Source: a virus. Taken from it: 37,559 bases of DNA. The position numbers were made by a program, and so were the translations under genes. The notes beneath the pieces are model-generated. The model worked only from the letters and a program-made list of their open reading frames with translations. It made no database searches and was not told where the DNA came from. The stretch covers positions 1 to 37,559 of the IMG/VR virus record IMGVR_UViG_3300022602_001925, one strand, 5' to 3'. Shown piece by piece: positions 8,201 to 15,981 of the stretch (positions are counted from its first letter, which is position 1; each line of letters opens with the position of its first letter).

Positions 8201-8354
8201 TTGTATCACCAGGTTGAACAGGAGTTCCATCAGCATAATAGTGGTTGCCATAGCCAATAGCATAACCATTAACATCATAATATGCAGTGCCTCGGAAATT
8301 TTCTTGACTGGCAATAAAGCTAGTAGTAAGTGTTGGGTCTTTAAGTGTTGCCAT
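5268..8354 (-). CDS. Tail spike protein: N-terminal lysozyme fused to glycine-zipper region
   Basis: This 1028-aa protein opens with a T4-lysozyme-like GH24 domain (about 1-155): SQENFRGTAYYDVNGYAIGYG, with Glu18 and Asp27 in the places of T4 Glu11 and Asp20, and a later RRADEAALINGTYNG. The usual catalytic Thr is replaced: GYAIG stands where T4 has GYYTIG. Residues about 165-380 are Gly/Ala/Leu-rich, with many LTGAL and LGALTGALG units, a glycine-zipper pattern seen in membrane-active segments. The remaining C-terminal part is a mixed-fold domain without a recognised family. The next genes encode a repeat protein and a PAAR tip, so by analogy with T4 gp5 this is probably the cell-puncturing spike or hub. 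GAGATAACA precedes the ATG. Its stop lies just upstream of the tmRNA -35. Confidence 0.85.
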   Translation of the reverse strand: MATLKDPTLTTSFIASQENFRGTAYYDVNGYAIGYGNHYYADGTPVQPGDTINQTDAQGLLQTSVNNTYAAGIANRIGEPAWDNMTPEQQAAYVDAAYNYGPNSSCLADPVAAAQSGDSQAMSDQLGSLSSNPGRRADEAALINGTYNGQVSKGGPSANLPKNAKGAAPGTGAGCAGAGLGILSAIAGAGLFSGLGLGLNGALGALTGALGATGLTGAMSGALSAATGALTGGLAGALGQITGPLNQLTSGAMGALSSIGSGILPSLTGVLPSSLTNIVGGALNGAVGGLIGPLEGVLQNPLNLPNAIQQFGAAGGLTGMINNVANNMIGSAAYGGTSAFMQQIGLTNAYSGIANNVVGAAAEAAGLAFGANSPGGIGANFLNNNGIVSFGMSALTSNLPAAASNLSNLGTFSTSNLLRLQQPSNVANQIVAAGLGIATGLTQQLVLNNIPIAGIDNPLHDTKVNQILTNITDPAALGAVSSKFNISVPLSNLGQLTDFNHMCPDLAATSPSKSFKDLGQHFISLGITKSKTFQEIGTAISKTDAGLDLNHLSQMSTPMYKPAVDKLYQTWGFGGGSIGELTMADYIGTPAGYVHNDTLPIIIAANNDLMNTTQGQAVNALVVQLQKLLTGGYHVPGNAGGGGQPASADSIVINGVTYTTLDSAVLALVAQIETALQAVKGITDPAIQAAIQACEQAHAASCAQILKENHHITNFGVNLFEPYNSNNPVSAYVFADSLPYHGQQNNYGQIGDYLERVASDNIYGDAIKGAMRMGRNAAALEPLGVNVERFKLPHSQYYRDPGSFYVAAYTGNLPIVPENLADQYIPQTPQDIYVDTRNTVLIDAGFDPSKMLPAQADETYYDLQWNGTNPQVRQNIGMNMLKQAVDSNIIVVGNQAYIIGLDRTQIPFAEINEKGLVLTNNDTFVATLMSILTKMLYGDIGTTKYDNPFSTDQMVYGVLEMLSQITPSNIDALGSTLLGSISLSGLLGKFSAVFNQLMQVSNTSMDRNITAPWGGSGPDGQTTTITRK

Positions 8355-8356
8355 TG

Positions 8357-9589
8357 TTATCTCACATTTGTTTTATGGAATGTTGGTGGTGTCCATGCGA
8401 CACCATTTGGATAATATGTATCTGCGAGAGCGTTCAACAAACCTGGTATTGAAATAGGAGCACCTGTTGATACCAATTTTTTAAGAGCAATAGGTTGCGG
8501 GCGTAAACTATCATTTTGATTAATTGCTAAATTAGTATCAGGATTATCTTGAAGTTGTTTTAATGGACTATTCGCACTGAAATACTGAAAAGCAGTTTTG
8601 TAATCATCAGTAACTCGTGGAATAGCATTGCCACCAACAAATTTTGTTGCAGAATCAGCAGCAGTCGGTGGTATTAAATCTACTGGCGGAATATAAAGTT
8701 GCGGAGGAGTATTTAATACAGCAGATTTTAATTCATCGCTGTTATGCAAACTATCATGAACATAACTTAAATCTGTTCCAAGTGCGCTTTGATTTGTATC
8801 AAAATCTTGAATTATATAATCTGCAAATGCTGCACGAATTGAACTTCCAATAGAATAATAAGTGTTAGCATTAGCAAGATTGCCAGTTCTTGTATAGATA
8901 CTTGCAGGCAGATTAACTAGCACACCAGTTACACTATCTTGAATTGGCGGATGATAGTTATTAACTATACTAACATTTGCAAGTAATCCACTGCGAGTCC
9001 AATTGAATAATTGAGTATTGATTAATGATAGACCAGCAAAAAGATTAGGTTCATTAAATGCTTGTCCAGGACCATAGGTGGTAGTAGCAAAAGTTACTGG
9101 CGTTGTATAATATTGTAAGTTTGCAATGTTAGCTTGTGCGTTTGCATTAATATAAACACTAGTATCGCTTGTAACTAATTCAACTGTTCCAACATATGAG
9201 TTTGGACCAATACCAGAATTTGCAACCCAAAGTTGTTTACCATAACTTAAATCTGTTGTAAATTTTGTGCCAATGCCTGTTACTGTTTTGCTATAAATGT
9301 TACTGGTAATATTGCCAGTAGTATAATAAGTGTATGTATAAGCATTTGGAGTTACTGCACGATAATGAAAACTTGTATTAGATAATGCTAAGTTTGCATT
9401 GGCATTTAGCAATAAACTCGTATTGCTAAACACATAACTCACATATCCTACAAAGACATTGCCAACATTGCCAATTACTGAACCAGGTTTTAGTTGGGTA
9501 ACAAAACTAGTTCCACTGCCAAACACATTGGCGTTGCCAGTGAATGAAGTAATTGTTCCTGTCCCATTAGCATAATTTCCTAACGCCAT
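8357..9589 (-). CDS. Baseplate/tail structural protein with duplicated beta domain
   Basis: This 410-aa protein is rich in Asn, Thr, Ser and Tyr and has no Cys. Residues about 8-70 and about 92-155 are two copies of one beta-rich unit with the pattern G-x-G-T-x-F-x-T-x-L, then VGYV or VGTV, then a TSLLLNANA or TSVYINANA end. Such units are common in phage baseplate and fibre proteins. The C-terminal half is helical and Pro-rich (PPQLYIPPVDLIPP at about 295-308). The start overlaps the PAAR stop as TAATG and the stop lies 2 nt before the lysozyme-spike gene, so the three are surely co-expressed and probably assemble together. Confidence 0.8.
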   Translation of the reverse strand: MALGNYANGTGTITSFTGNANVFGSGTSFVTQLKPGSVIGNVGNVFVGYVSYVFSNTSLLLNANANLALSNTSFHYRAVTPNAYTYTYYTTGNITSNIYSKTVTGIGTKFTTDLSYGKQLWVANSGIGPNSYVGTVELVTSDTSVYINANAQANIANLQYYTTPVTFATTTYGPGQAFNEPNLFAGLSLINTQLFNWTRSGLLANVSIVNNYHPPIQDSVTGVLVNLPASIYTRTGNLANANTYYSIGSSIRAAFADYIIQDFDTNQSALGTDLSYVHDSLHNSDELKSAVLNTPPQLYIPPVDLIPPTAADSATKFVGGNAIPRVTDDYKTAFQYFSANSPLKQLQDNPDTNLAINQNDSLRPQPIALKKLVSTGAPISIPGLLNALADTYYPNGVAWTPPTFHKTNVR

Positions 9590-9870
9590 TAGATCGGACC
9601 TATCAAAACATCGCTTTCATGCGGAATAGCATTGTGACCCAATGCTTCAAAAACTCCAAGATAACCAAGCGGTCTTCCACCTACGATGATACTTGGAGCA
9701 CCTGTAATAATAGGATTTGGTGGATGCGGCGTTGGTCCAAAACCTGGATGAGATGTATACATATCACCGATACGAGCGGCGGGTCTACCGTTAATAATAA
9801 CGGTAAAATCACCCATAAAATTAACACCACCGCCTGTATTAAAATTTCCTATCTTGGTTGGAATTGGCAT
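9589..9870 (-). CDS. PAAR-repeat spike-tip protein
   Basis: This 93-aa protein has the PAAR layout: GRPAARIGDMYTSHPG, HPPNPIITGAPSIIVGGRPLGYLG and GHNAIPHESDVLIGP. The spaced His residues are likely zinc ligands. PAAR proteins form the sharp conical tip on phage tail spikes and type VI secretion spikes (T4 gp5.4). AAAGGA precedes the ATG. The gene sits at the head of the spike operon and overlaps the next gene by one base. Confidence 0.93.
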   Translation of the reverse strand: MPIPTKIGNFNTGGGVNFMGDFTVIINGRPAARIGDMYTSHPGFGPTPHPPNPIITGAPSIIVGGRPLGYLGVFEALGHNAIPHESDVLIGPI

Positions 9871-9880
9871 TGATTATCCT

Positions 9881-10177
9881 TTAAGCAGTTGCCAGTGTCA
9901 GTCCTGTCGTCTTGGCAAGATACTGAGTAGCAATATCACTTTCTGTTTTGCCAGAGAGCGCAATTGCTCTTTTATTTAACACTACTGGATCAGTGGGTGC
10001 AACACTAAAAATTGCAGGTGCTAATCCAAACCCACCTTGTGGGGTAGAAATCATAACCAGTGGCTTTAATAGAGTATAGGTAGTTGCGTTTTCTTCACTT
10101 ACGCGACTAATAATTTCTTCGCCAGTGACAGTCTTAAATGTGTATACGGTATTCTTATCGGTTTTAGAGATTAACAT
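9881..10177 (-). CDS. Hypothetical protein, 98 aa (small beta-barrel-like)
   Basis: This is a small protein opening with YTFKTVTGEEIISRVSEENATTYTLLKPLVM, a strand pattern like a five-stranded Sm/SH3-like barrel. It ends with a helix of TESDIATQYLAKTTGL type. I recall similar small proteins in T4-like marine phages, but no function is known. The start lies inside the end of the glutaredoxin gene, with AGGAAAG as ribosome site. Confidence 0.75.
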   Translation of the reverse strand: MLISKTDKNTVYTFKTVTGEEIISRVSEENATTYTLLKPLVMISTPQGGFGLAPAIFSVAPTDPVVLNKRAIALSGKTESDIATQYLAKTTGLTLATA

Positions 10178-10415
10178 TTTTTCTTTCCTGTAATTCGTTG
10201 AGTGACAGTTTACTTAGACCTGTATAACCACCTTCTACTAAAAGTTTGTTATTATAATAAATCTGTGGCACAGTCTTATGTCCCTCTGCAACAAGCCAAT
10301 CACGGATGCCTTCATCGTTAATATCTACTTCTGTATATTCTTCACCCCAACTTTTGAGTAGGTGCTTTGCTCCATCGCAATATGGACAGTTGTCTTTTGT
10401 GTATAATGTAATCAT
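10164..10415 (-). CDS. Glutaredoxin
   Basis: This 83-aa protein matches the glutaredoxin family: active site CPYC at residues 10-13 after YTKDN, TVPQIYYNNKLL with the cis-Pro, and the GGYTGL glutathione-binding turn. It probably supplies electrons to the phage ribonucleotide reductase encoded just upstream (NrdA ends in a CESC pair), as T4 NrdC does. A strong AAGGAG precedes the ATG. Confidence 0.93.
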   Translation of the reverse strand: MITLYTKDNCPYCDGAKHLLKSWGEEYTEVDINDEGIRDWLVAEGHKTVPQIYYNNKLLVEGGYTGLSKLSLNELQERKNVNL

Positions 10416-10427
10416 TTATATTACTCC

Positions 10428-11279
10428 TTAAAAATTACAATTTTTTTTACACTCTGGCCGTGAGTTAGTTTTTAATTCAGTTTCTATATCCATTTCGTTT
10501 GTATATTCAATATCTGAAATAAAACAACAAGTTGATATTCTACCATCAGCATTGATATATAAACTTGGATATTCTAAATGCATACATGATTTTCCCACAG
10601 CACTATGATTTGTTAAATTATCAGAAAACTTCACATAATTAGACCATAGTTTTAAATTTAATAATTTACCAGTTTTATAATGTCTGGCATTTAAATTTAC
10701 ACGTGGATTTTTTATAATTTTAAAACTGTGAAATTTTAATTTTTTACTTAATAAAAACGCTTCTTTTATTTGATGTTCGTTGTGTGCAAATGGTATAAAT
10801 TGCCATACAGCTTTTCCACCATTAGAAATAAAAGCATTTGCATTATCAATTATTTTATTATAATTTGTTCCTTGTCTATAAATCTCATGTGTATCTTCTA
10901 AACCATCTAATGCAAAGAAAACTAGATGTTCAATATTTTTAATTTTATTACCTAATTCGGCCCACCATTCTTGGGTTTTTAAACTTCCATTTGTATGGAT
11001 ATGAATAAAATATTTTTTAGAAATTAAAAAATCTAAAACCTCTAATATATTTTTTGCTGCAATAGGATCGCCATAATTTCCGCATATTTGAACAGTTTTG
11101 AGCATAGGAAGTGTATCAACTATTTCGCGAAGCCTTACTAAAGACAAGTCTCGTTCGATCAGCCCATCAACTAATTTAAATCCATCGACGTTTCTTGGAC
11201 ATGACGGACACCATGCATTGCATCTTGATGATAACTCAATGTGTATCCATTTTACAGTATTTAAAAATGGATTATTCAT
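10428..11279 (-). CDS. Radical SAM protein with SPASM-like C-terminus (RSAM1)
   Basis: This 283-aa protein has the radical SAM cluster motif Cys20-x3-Cys24-x2-Cys27 (CNAWCPSC) after IHIELSSR, then ICGNYGDP (the place of the GGEP strand), HTNGS and FALDGLEDTHEIYRQG. The C-terminal part has CMHLEYPSLYINADGRISTCCF and a final ECKKNC, a SPASM/twitch-like site for a further Fe-S cluster. Its closest relative in the window is the gene at 25252-26262. The substrate is unknown; SPASM enzymes often modify peptides. I chose the ATG at 11279, coupled to the zinc-ribbon stop by ATGAATAA, because a longer frame to 11396 would run through that small gene out of frame. Confidence 0.85.
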   Translation of the reverse strand: MNNPFLNTVKWIHIELSSRCNAWCPSCPRNVDGFKLVDGLIERDLSLVRLREIVDTLPMLKTVQICGNYGDPIAAKNILEVLDFLISKKYFIHIHTNGSLKTQEWWAELGNKIKNIEHLVFFALDGLEDTHEIYRQGTNYNKIIDNANAFISNGGKAVWQFIPFAHNEHQIKEAFLLSKKLKFHSFKIIKNPRVNLNARHYKTGKLLNLKLWSNYVKFSDNLTNHSAVGKSCMHLEYPSLYINADGRISTCCFISDIEYTNEMDIETELKTNSRPECKKNCNF

Positions 11280-11436
11280 CTTTAACCATACTTGGTTTTT
11301 CTGGTCGGTCGGCGCAATAATCACATTCTGGATCATTACATGTTTTTTCCAACCATATATCACATGCTTCACAATAATAAGCATCGTGTTTTTCATTATA
11401 TTTTTTTTCAGAATTGCAAGTCTTGCATTTCTTCAC
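11272..11436 (-). CDS. Small zinc-ribbon protein (GTG start)
   Basis: This 54-aa frame fits exactly between nrdB and the radical SAM gene. The GTG start overlaps the nrdB stop (GTGA), and its TAA overlaps the next ATG. It has the Cys pairs KCKTC (4 and 7), YCEAC (22 and 25) and C33, C38 and C41, which would bind one or two zinc ions, and ends with a charged tail. I recall similar small proteins beside nrdB in marine T4-like phages. The function is unknown; it may be a partner of the reductase or of the radical SAM enzyme. Confidence 0.78.
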   Translation of the reverse strand: MKKCKTCNSEKKYNEKHDAYYCEACDIWLEKTCNDPECDYCADRPEKPSMVKDE

Positions 11437-12536
11437 AGACTAAATCCACTGAATGAATTGCTATCAACATCTTGCTTGGTGCCACCAATAACATAAGATG
11501 AGATTTCTGTTTCTTGTGGCGCAACTTGAACTTCTGCACCAGCAATCCACTTCTGTGTCCAAGGCAGCGGATTATTCTTTGTAGGATATGGCTGACCGAG
11601 ACCAACTGCTTGCATACGCTTATTAGCAATAAACTCAACATATTCAGCAAGTAGTTGATAGTTCAAACCAATCATAGAACCATCCTTGAATAGATACTGC
11701 GCCCATGCTTTTTCTTGCTTAACTGCATCATCAAATAACTTGATAGCATCTTCACGACACTCTATTTCAATCTTGGCATATGCTGGATCGTCTTTTGGCA
11801 AGAGTTTTAATAGCGTTTGTGTACCAGCAAGATGCAGATTTTCATCACGAGCAATCAACTTAATAATCTTGGCATTGCCTTCCATCTTTTTCAATTCAGC
11901 AAATGCCCAGCTACATGCAAAAGACACATAAAAGCGAACACCTTCGAGAATGTTGACACTCATAAGGGCAAGCCAAAGTGCCTTCTTATGTTCATAAAGA
12001 GCATATTCGGGATGCTCTTTATCTGCAAAAAAATTATTCATAGTAATAAGTTTGTCATATAGTGCAGTAATATCGCCAGCGCAATCAACAATTTCTTGGA
12101 TGTCCATCATCTCATCAAATACTTTTGATGGATTAGCATACACATTACGAATGATGTGTGTATAACTGCGGCTATGAATAGTTTCACTAAATGTCCAAGT
12201 AGTAATCCAAGTTTCTAATTCTGGTAGAGAACAGATGGGACCAAACGCTACTGCTGGCGCACGACCTTGCACAGAATCAAGTAGTATTTGACGTTTTAGA
12301 TTGCTCGTAAAGATGTGTTGTTCATTGGGCGTTAAGTCTTTAAAATCTTTGGCATCACGAAGAATATCAACTTCTGTTGGCAACCAAAAAAACGACAATT
12401 GTTTTTCAGTAAGTTTTTCAAATTGACGATATTTCAAGGTATCATATCTTTGAATACTAACACCACCATTTGGGTCCAGAAACGCAAGTGATTTAGTGTG
12501 ATCGCTTTTGTCCATAGCATTAAAAACTGTCGTCAT
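11433..12536 (-). CDS. nrdB: Ribonucleoside-diphosphate reductase, beta subunit (class Ia)
   Basis: This 367-aa protein aligns along its length with E. coli NrdB. The diiron ligands are visible as Asp87 (ILLDSVQGRAP), Glu118 and His121 (SETIHSRSYTHI), Glu198 (LEGVRFYVSF) and Glu232/His235 (ARDENLHL). The radical Tyr is Tyr125. The C-terminal tail (YVIGG ... FSL) that docks on NrdA is kept. It works with the alpha subunit to make deoxyribonucleotides. The start lies inside the end of the homing endonuclease gene, with GGAG 8 nt upstream. The frame is complete. Confidence 0.97.
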   Translation of the reverse strand: MTTVFNAMDKSDHTKSLAFLDPNGGVSIQRYDTLKYRQFEKLTEKQLSFFWLPTEVDILRDAKDFKDLTPNEQHIFTSNLKRQILLDSVQGRAPAVAFGPICSLPELETWITTWTFSETIHSRSYTHIIRNVYANPSKVFDEMMDIQEIVDCAGDITALYDKLITMNNFFADKEHPEYALYEHKKALWLALMSVNILEGVRFYVSFACSWAFAELKKMEGNAKIIKLIARDENLHLAGTQTLLKLLPKDDPAYAKIEIECREDAIKLFDDAVKQEKAWAQYLFKDGSMIGLNYQLLAEYVEFIANKRMQAVGLGQPYPTKNNPLPWTQKWIAGAEVQVAPQETEISSYVIGGTKQDVDSNSFSGFSL

Positions 12537-13128
12537 ATTTTATTCTCCAACCTTTACAATGTCCTTTTGTCGCAGATTTAAAAGTTCCACGAATTGCTTG
12601 TTCTTTCAAACTTTGATATATTTTTTGTGTATTTTCTTTAAAGTGCGTTTCTACAAACTCTTTTAAGCATTTAGTATGCCATTCTTTACCTTCGTTGTCA
12701 ATAATCAAATAACTTTTTGAGTTTGGATTTTCGGAATAAGTTCTATCAACTCCATACATACCATTTTCTTGACCGTAGTGCGGCTTGTGGTTAGGGTGTT
12801 TTTTACCATACATTGGGTTTTTTTCACCAATATAATCTGCACCGTGATGTCCGCCATCAGAGTTTGGACTTATATTATAAAAGTCATTACTGGTTGCAGC
12901 TTGGTAAAAATCTAACCAATATTTTTCTCTTTGTTTTAACAAAGTGCGTGTCTCACAAATATCTAATATATTTCGTTCAAAGTTTTCTAAACCATATTTT
13001 TTTACAGCATGTTTAAAATACTTTCCAGAACCAATGTAGGAAGACGAAGGGTCTCCCCATCGTTTTCCTACATACTTCATTCCGTTTATTTTATTAGTCC
13101 AGATGTATATAAAACCAGAGTTTGGCAT
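12520..13128 (-). CDS. GIY-YIG homing endonuclease (Seg-like, NUMOD3)
   Basis: This 202-aa protein has an N-terminal GIY-YIG nuclease domain: GFIYIWTNKINGMKYVGKRWG, then KYFKHAVKKYG and a Glu in KQREKYWLDFY (about 70). It is followed by NUMOD3-type DNA-binding units (GEKNPMYGKKHPNH, GQENGMYG) and a C-terminal helical part. Free-standing enzymes of this type cut phage genomes lacking the gene and spread by repair. It lies between nrdA and nrdB, a common place for such genes, and overlaps the nrdB start by 17 nt. Its own promoter carries an exact late octamer. GGAG precedes the ATG. Confidence 0.92.
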   Translation of the reverse strand: MPNSGFIYIWTNKINGMKYVGKRWGDPSSSYIGSGKYFKHAVKKYGLENFERNILDICETRTLLKQREKYWLDFYQAATSNDFYNISPNSDGGHHGADYIGEKNPMYGKKHPNHKPHYGQENGMYGVDRTYSENPNSKSYLIIDNEGKEWHTKCLKEFVETHFKENTQKIYQSLKEQAIRGTFKSATKGHCKGWRIKYDDSF

Positions 13129-13144
13129 AACAATTCTCCACTCT

Positions 13145-13174
13145 TATTTATACATCTCTACTTCTTCTGGTCAA
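13145..13174 (-). promoter_or_regulatory. Promoter of the homing endonuclease: late octamer with -35 box
   Basis: The exact late octamer TATAAATA (13152-13145) is preceded at 16 nt by TTGACC (13174-13169). It thus resembles the tmRNA promoter and could be read by sigma70 or by a late sigma factor. It lies in the short gap after nrdA. Confidence 0.65.
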
Positions 13175-13177
13175 TTA

Positions 13178-15484
13178 TTAAATTGTGCAACTTTCACAGT
13201 TCTCTTGGTCATCAAGGGTAGCAAATGTAACGGACAGTGGCTGTTCTTGTGCCAATTTAGAAATATCAATTTCACCTTGGCCATCAAAATTATTAAAATA
13301 ATACAAGGTTTTGATACCATATTTGTAGCACAACAGTAAGTGACCAATCATAACGCTCATTGGAATCTTTTCATCTTCATAGAATGTTGGATTGTATGAA
13401 GTGTTGGTTGAAATACTTTGGTCAATATACTTTTGTAAAACAGCAACTAATTTCAAATAACCTTCTGGTGACTTTTGGTCCCATAGCAGTTCATACTTGT
13501 TCTTTAACTTGCGGAACTCTGGCACAACTTGCTTTAACACGCCATGCTTGCTTTGCTTGACAGAGATAAGGCTACGTGGTGGTTCAATGCCGTTTGTAGC
13601 ATTGGCAACCTGTGCACTAGTTTCTGCTGGCATAAGTGCCATAAGTGTACTATTACGGATACCATGTTCTTTTAAACTTTCACGAAGTGATGCCCAATCC
13701 ATGCGCTCCACATGTGGAACAAGTTCATCAACTTCACGCTTATATGTATCAATAGGCAGAATACCATAACCATACTTGGTTTCATCGCTCTTTGGTGCAG
13801 CACCACGTTCAATAGCAAGTTGGTTACTTGCCTTGATAAGATAATAACTCCATGCTTCTGCATACTCATCAACGAGTGCCAATGCACGAGGATCACTATA
13901 ACTCATATCATTCTTTGCAAGAAAGTAAGCAAAGTTAATAATACCAACACCAAGTGGACGACGATTCATTGTGCTTAGCTGTGCTGCAATGACTGGATAG
14001 TTTTGATAGTCAAGTAGTGCATCAAGACCACGAACGGCAAGGTCGCACATCTTTTCAAAGTCTTTTGGTTCTTTAACATTGCCCCAATTGATTGCGGATA
14101 GTGTGCAAAGTGAGATTTCACCTTCTTCATCAAAGATATGATTCAATGGCTTTGTAGGAAGCGCAATCTCAGCGCACAAATTGCTTTGCTTGATGACAGC
14201 TTTGCTTTCAATAAAAGCACCATGTGTATTAGCATGGTCAACATTCATAAGATATATGCGACCTGTATTCTTGCGTTCTTCCATGAACTGTGAGAATAGG
14301 TCAATTGCTTTATAAGTCTTCTTACGAATCTTTGGATTCTTTTCTGCCTTTTCATAAAGTTCCTTGAACTTATCTTGGTCAGCAAAGAAAGCATCATAAA
14401 GACCTGGCACATCACTAGGTGAGAAGCAAGTAATATCTCCGCCGCTTAGTAAACGCTCGTACATAAGTTTGTTAAACTGAACACCATAATCCATCTGGCG
14501 AATACGGTTATCTTCTGTTCCCTTATTGTTTTTGAGAACCAACAAATCTTCTACTTCATAATGCCATAGCGGGTAATAAAGGGTAGCAGCACCATTGCGA
14601 ACGCCGCCCTGTGAGCATGATCTAACTGCTGCTTGGAACATCTTATAGAATGGAATTAAGCCTGTGTGAGAGGCATCACCCTTGCGGATAGGAGAACCGA
14701 TAGCACGGATAGAACCTGCCCCAATGCCGATGCCAGCCTTTTGTGAGACATACTTAACAATAGCACTGGATGTGGCATTGATGCTGTCTAGGCTGTCACC
14801 TGTTTCAATCAACACACATGATGAGAACTGACGCTGTGGAGTGCGAAGACCTGCCATAATTGGAGTTGGAAGAGAAATATCATGCTTAGAAATGGCATCA
14901 TAATAATCACGAACATACTTCAAACGAGTTTCTTGTGGATACTTGGCAAATAAGGTTGCGGCAATAAGAGCATAAGCAACCTGTGGAGTTTCCATTATCT
15001 GTCCAGTGACACGATTCTGCACCAAATACTTTCCACGAAGTTGTTCCATAGCAACATAGGTAAGAGTAGCATCGCGATCATGGTCCACAAACTTTTCAAT
15101 CTGCGCCCATTCGTCAACAGTATAATCTGTGAGCAAAGCAGGATCATAAAAACCGCTTTCAACATTTTTGTTAATGATGTCAATTAATGGAAGTGGCTTA
15201 TAATCATCATACACTTCTTTACGAAGATGATAGTTTACAAGACGACCAGCAACATATTGATAATTTGGCGCTTCCTCACTAATAAGATCAGCAGCCGCCT
15301 TAATTAAAGTTTCCTGAACTTCGGTGGTTTTAATATTATTATAAAATTGAATTTGACTTCTAATTTCTAATTCACTGGCACTTACGCCACTTATATTTTC
15401 TGTTGCCCAGAATACGACTTTATGTAATTTCTCAATATCTAATGGTTCCTTGCGACCATCACGCTTTGTAACATTGATTGCCAT
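13178..15484 (-). CDS. nrdA: Ribonucleoside-diphosphate reductase, alpha subunit (class Ia)
   Basis: This 768-aa protein matches E. coli NrdA (761 aa). An N-terminal ATP-cone (about 1-90) allows allosteric control of overall activity. Catalytic residues are visible as Cys223 (SSCVLIETGD), Asn435/Cys437/Glu439 (NLCAEIALP) and Cys460 (SLCTLSAINWG). The C-terminal redox pair is CESC (763-766). It reduces ribonucleoside diphosphates with NrdB and glutaredoxin. I chose the ATG at 15484, which follows AAGAGAAGAG; a TTG at 15499 overlaps the upstream stop and is a less likely start. The retained ATP-cone means it should still respond to dATP. Confidence 0.97.
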   Translation of the reverse strand: MAINVTKRDGRKEPLDIEKLHKVVFWATENISGVSASELEIRSQIQFYNNIKTTEVQETLIKAAADLISEEAPNYQYVAGRLVNYHLRKEVYDDYKPLPLIDIINKNVESGFYDPALLTDYTVDEWAQIEKFVDHDRDATLTYVAMEQLRGKYLVQNRVTGQIMETPQVAYALIAATLFAKYPQETRLKYVRDYYDAISKHDISLPTPIMAGLRTPQRQFSSCVLIETGDSLDSINATSSAIVKYVSQKAGIGIGAGSIRAIGSPIRKGDASHTGLIPFYKMFQAAVRSCSQGGVRNGAATLYYPLWHYEVEDLLVLKNNKGTEDNRIRQMDYGVQFNKLMYERLLSGGDITCFSPSDVPGLYDAFFADQDKFKELYEKAEKNPKIRKKTYKAIDLFSQFMEERKNTGRIYLMNVDHANTHGAFIESKAVIKQSNLCAEIALPTKPLNHIFDEEGEISLCTLSAINWGNVKEPKDFEKMCDLAVRGLDALLDYQNYPVIAAQLSTMNRRPLGVGIINFAYFLAKNDMSYSDPRALALVDEYAEAWSYYLIKASNQLAIERGAAPKSDETKYGYGILPIDTYKREVDELVPHVERMDWASLRESLKEHGIRNSTLMALMPAETSAQVANATNGIEPPRSLISVKQSKHGVLKQVVPEFRKLKNKYELLWDQKSPEGYLKLVAVLQKYIDQSISTNTSYNPTFYEDEKIPMSVMIGHLLLCYKYGIKTLYYFNNFDGQGEIDISKLAQEQPLSVTFATLDDQENCESCTI

Positions 15485-15495
15485 TCTCTTCTCTT

Positions 15496-15981
15496 TCAAA
15501 TTGGTAAATTTTTGTGGTTTATGCGATTAATTAATTCTGCCGAAGAACTAATCGTGAGGTTATTTACAACCTGTCCTTCTTCATAATTGAGCGTATATAA
15601 TCCGCCTTCGCATCTGACTAAATTAAGATATTCATGTTTTTTTCTATCTCTATAAACTTCAATAGTCATTGTATCACGAAATGGATAAGAAGTATAATAT
15701 AAAGTATAATATATTCCTAATGCTCGTGCAGAATCGCAATAAATTCCATCGCTAATTAATGTCCAAGGATCAGGCCAAAACCTGTGATCATCAAATTCTA
15801 GATATGAATCTATGACAGGACATTTAGCCCATGCTTCCGCAACAGCACTGATATGATTTTCAGTTATGCTTTTGCGGAAGGTGCGCCATTTAAGGATATT
15901 ATCAGTAGACTGTTTAGTAAACCAATTAGATGAGTTCAAAATACCTGATAGCAAAATTGAGAAGACCTGTTCCGTTTCCAT
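15496..15981 (-). CDS. Conserved hypothetical phage protein, 161 aa
   Basis: It contains WRTFRKSI, VAEAWAKCPVIDSYLEFDDHRFWPDPWTLISDGIYCDSARALGIYYTLYYT and a C-terminal strand region. I recall this Trp-rich pattern (WPDPW ... A-L-G-I-x-Y-T) from proteins beside tail-fibre genes of marine T4-like phages; no activity is established. The first 56 nt overlap the end of the tail-fibre gene, and no later ATG would leave the conserved part intact. A role in fibre folding or attachment is a guess from position. Confidence 0.75.
   Translation of the reverse strand: METEQVFSILLSGILNSSNWFTKQSTDNILKWRTFRKSITENHISAVAEAWAKCPVIDSYLEFDDHRFWPDPWTLISDGIYCDSARALGIYYTLYYTSYPFRDTMTIEVYRDRKKHEYLNLVRCEGGLYTLNYEEGQVVNNLTISSSAELINRINHKNLPI

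Noticed and set aside
11280-11396. Longer N-terminus for the first radical SAM protein
   Set aside because: This stretch is better explained by the zinc-ribbon gene in another frame, with start and stop overlapping both neighbours; the core motif follows directly after the ATG at 11279.
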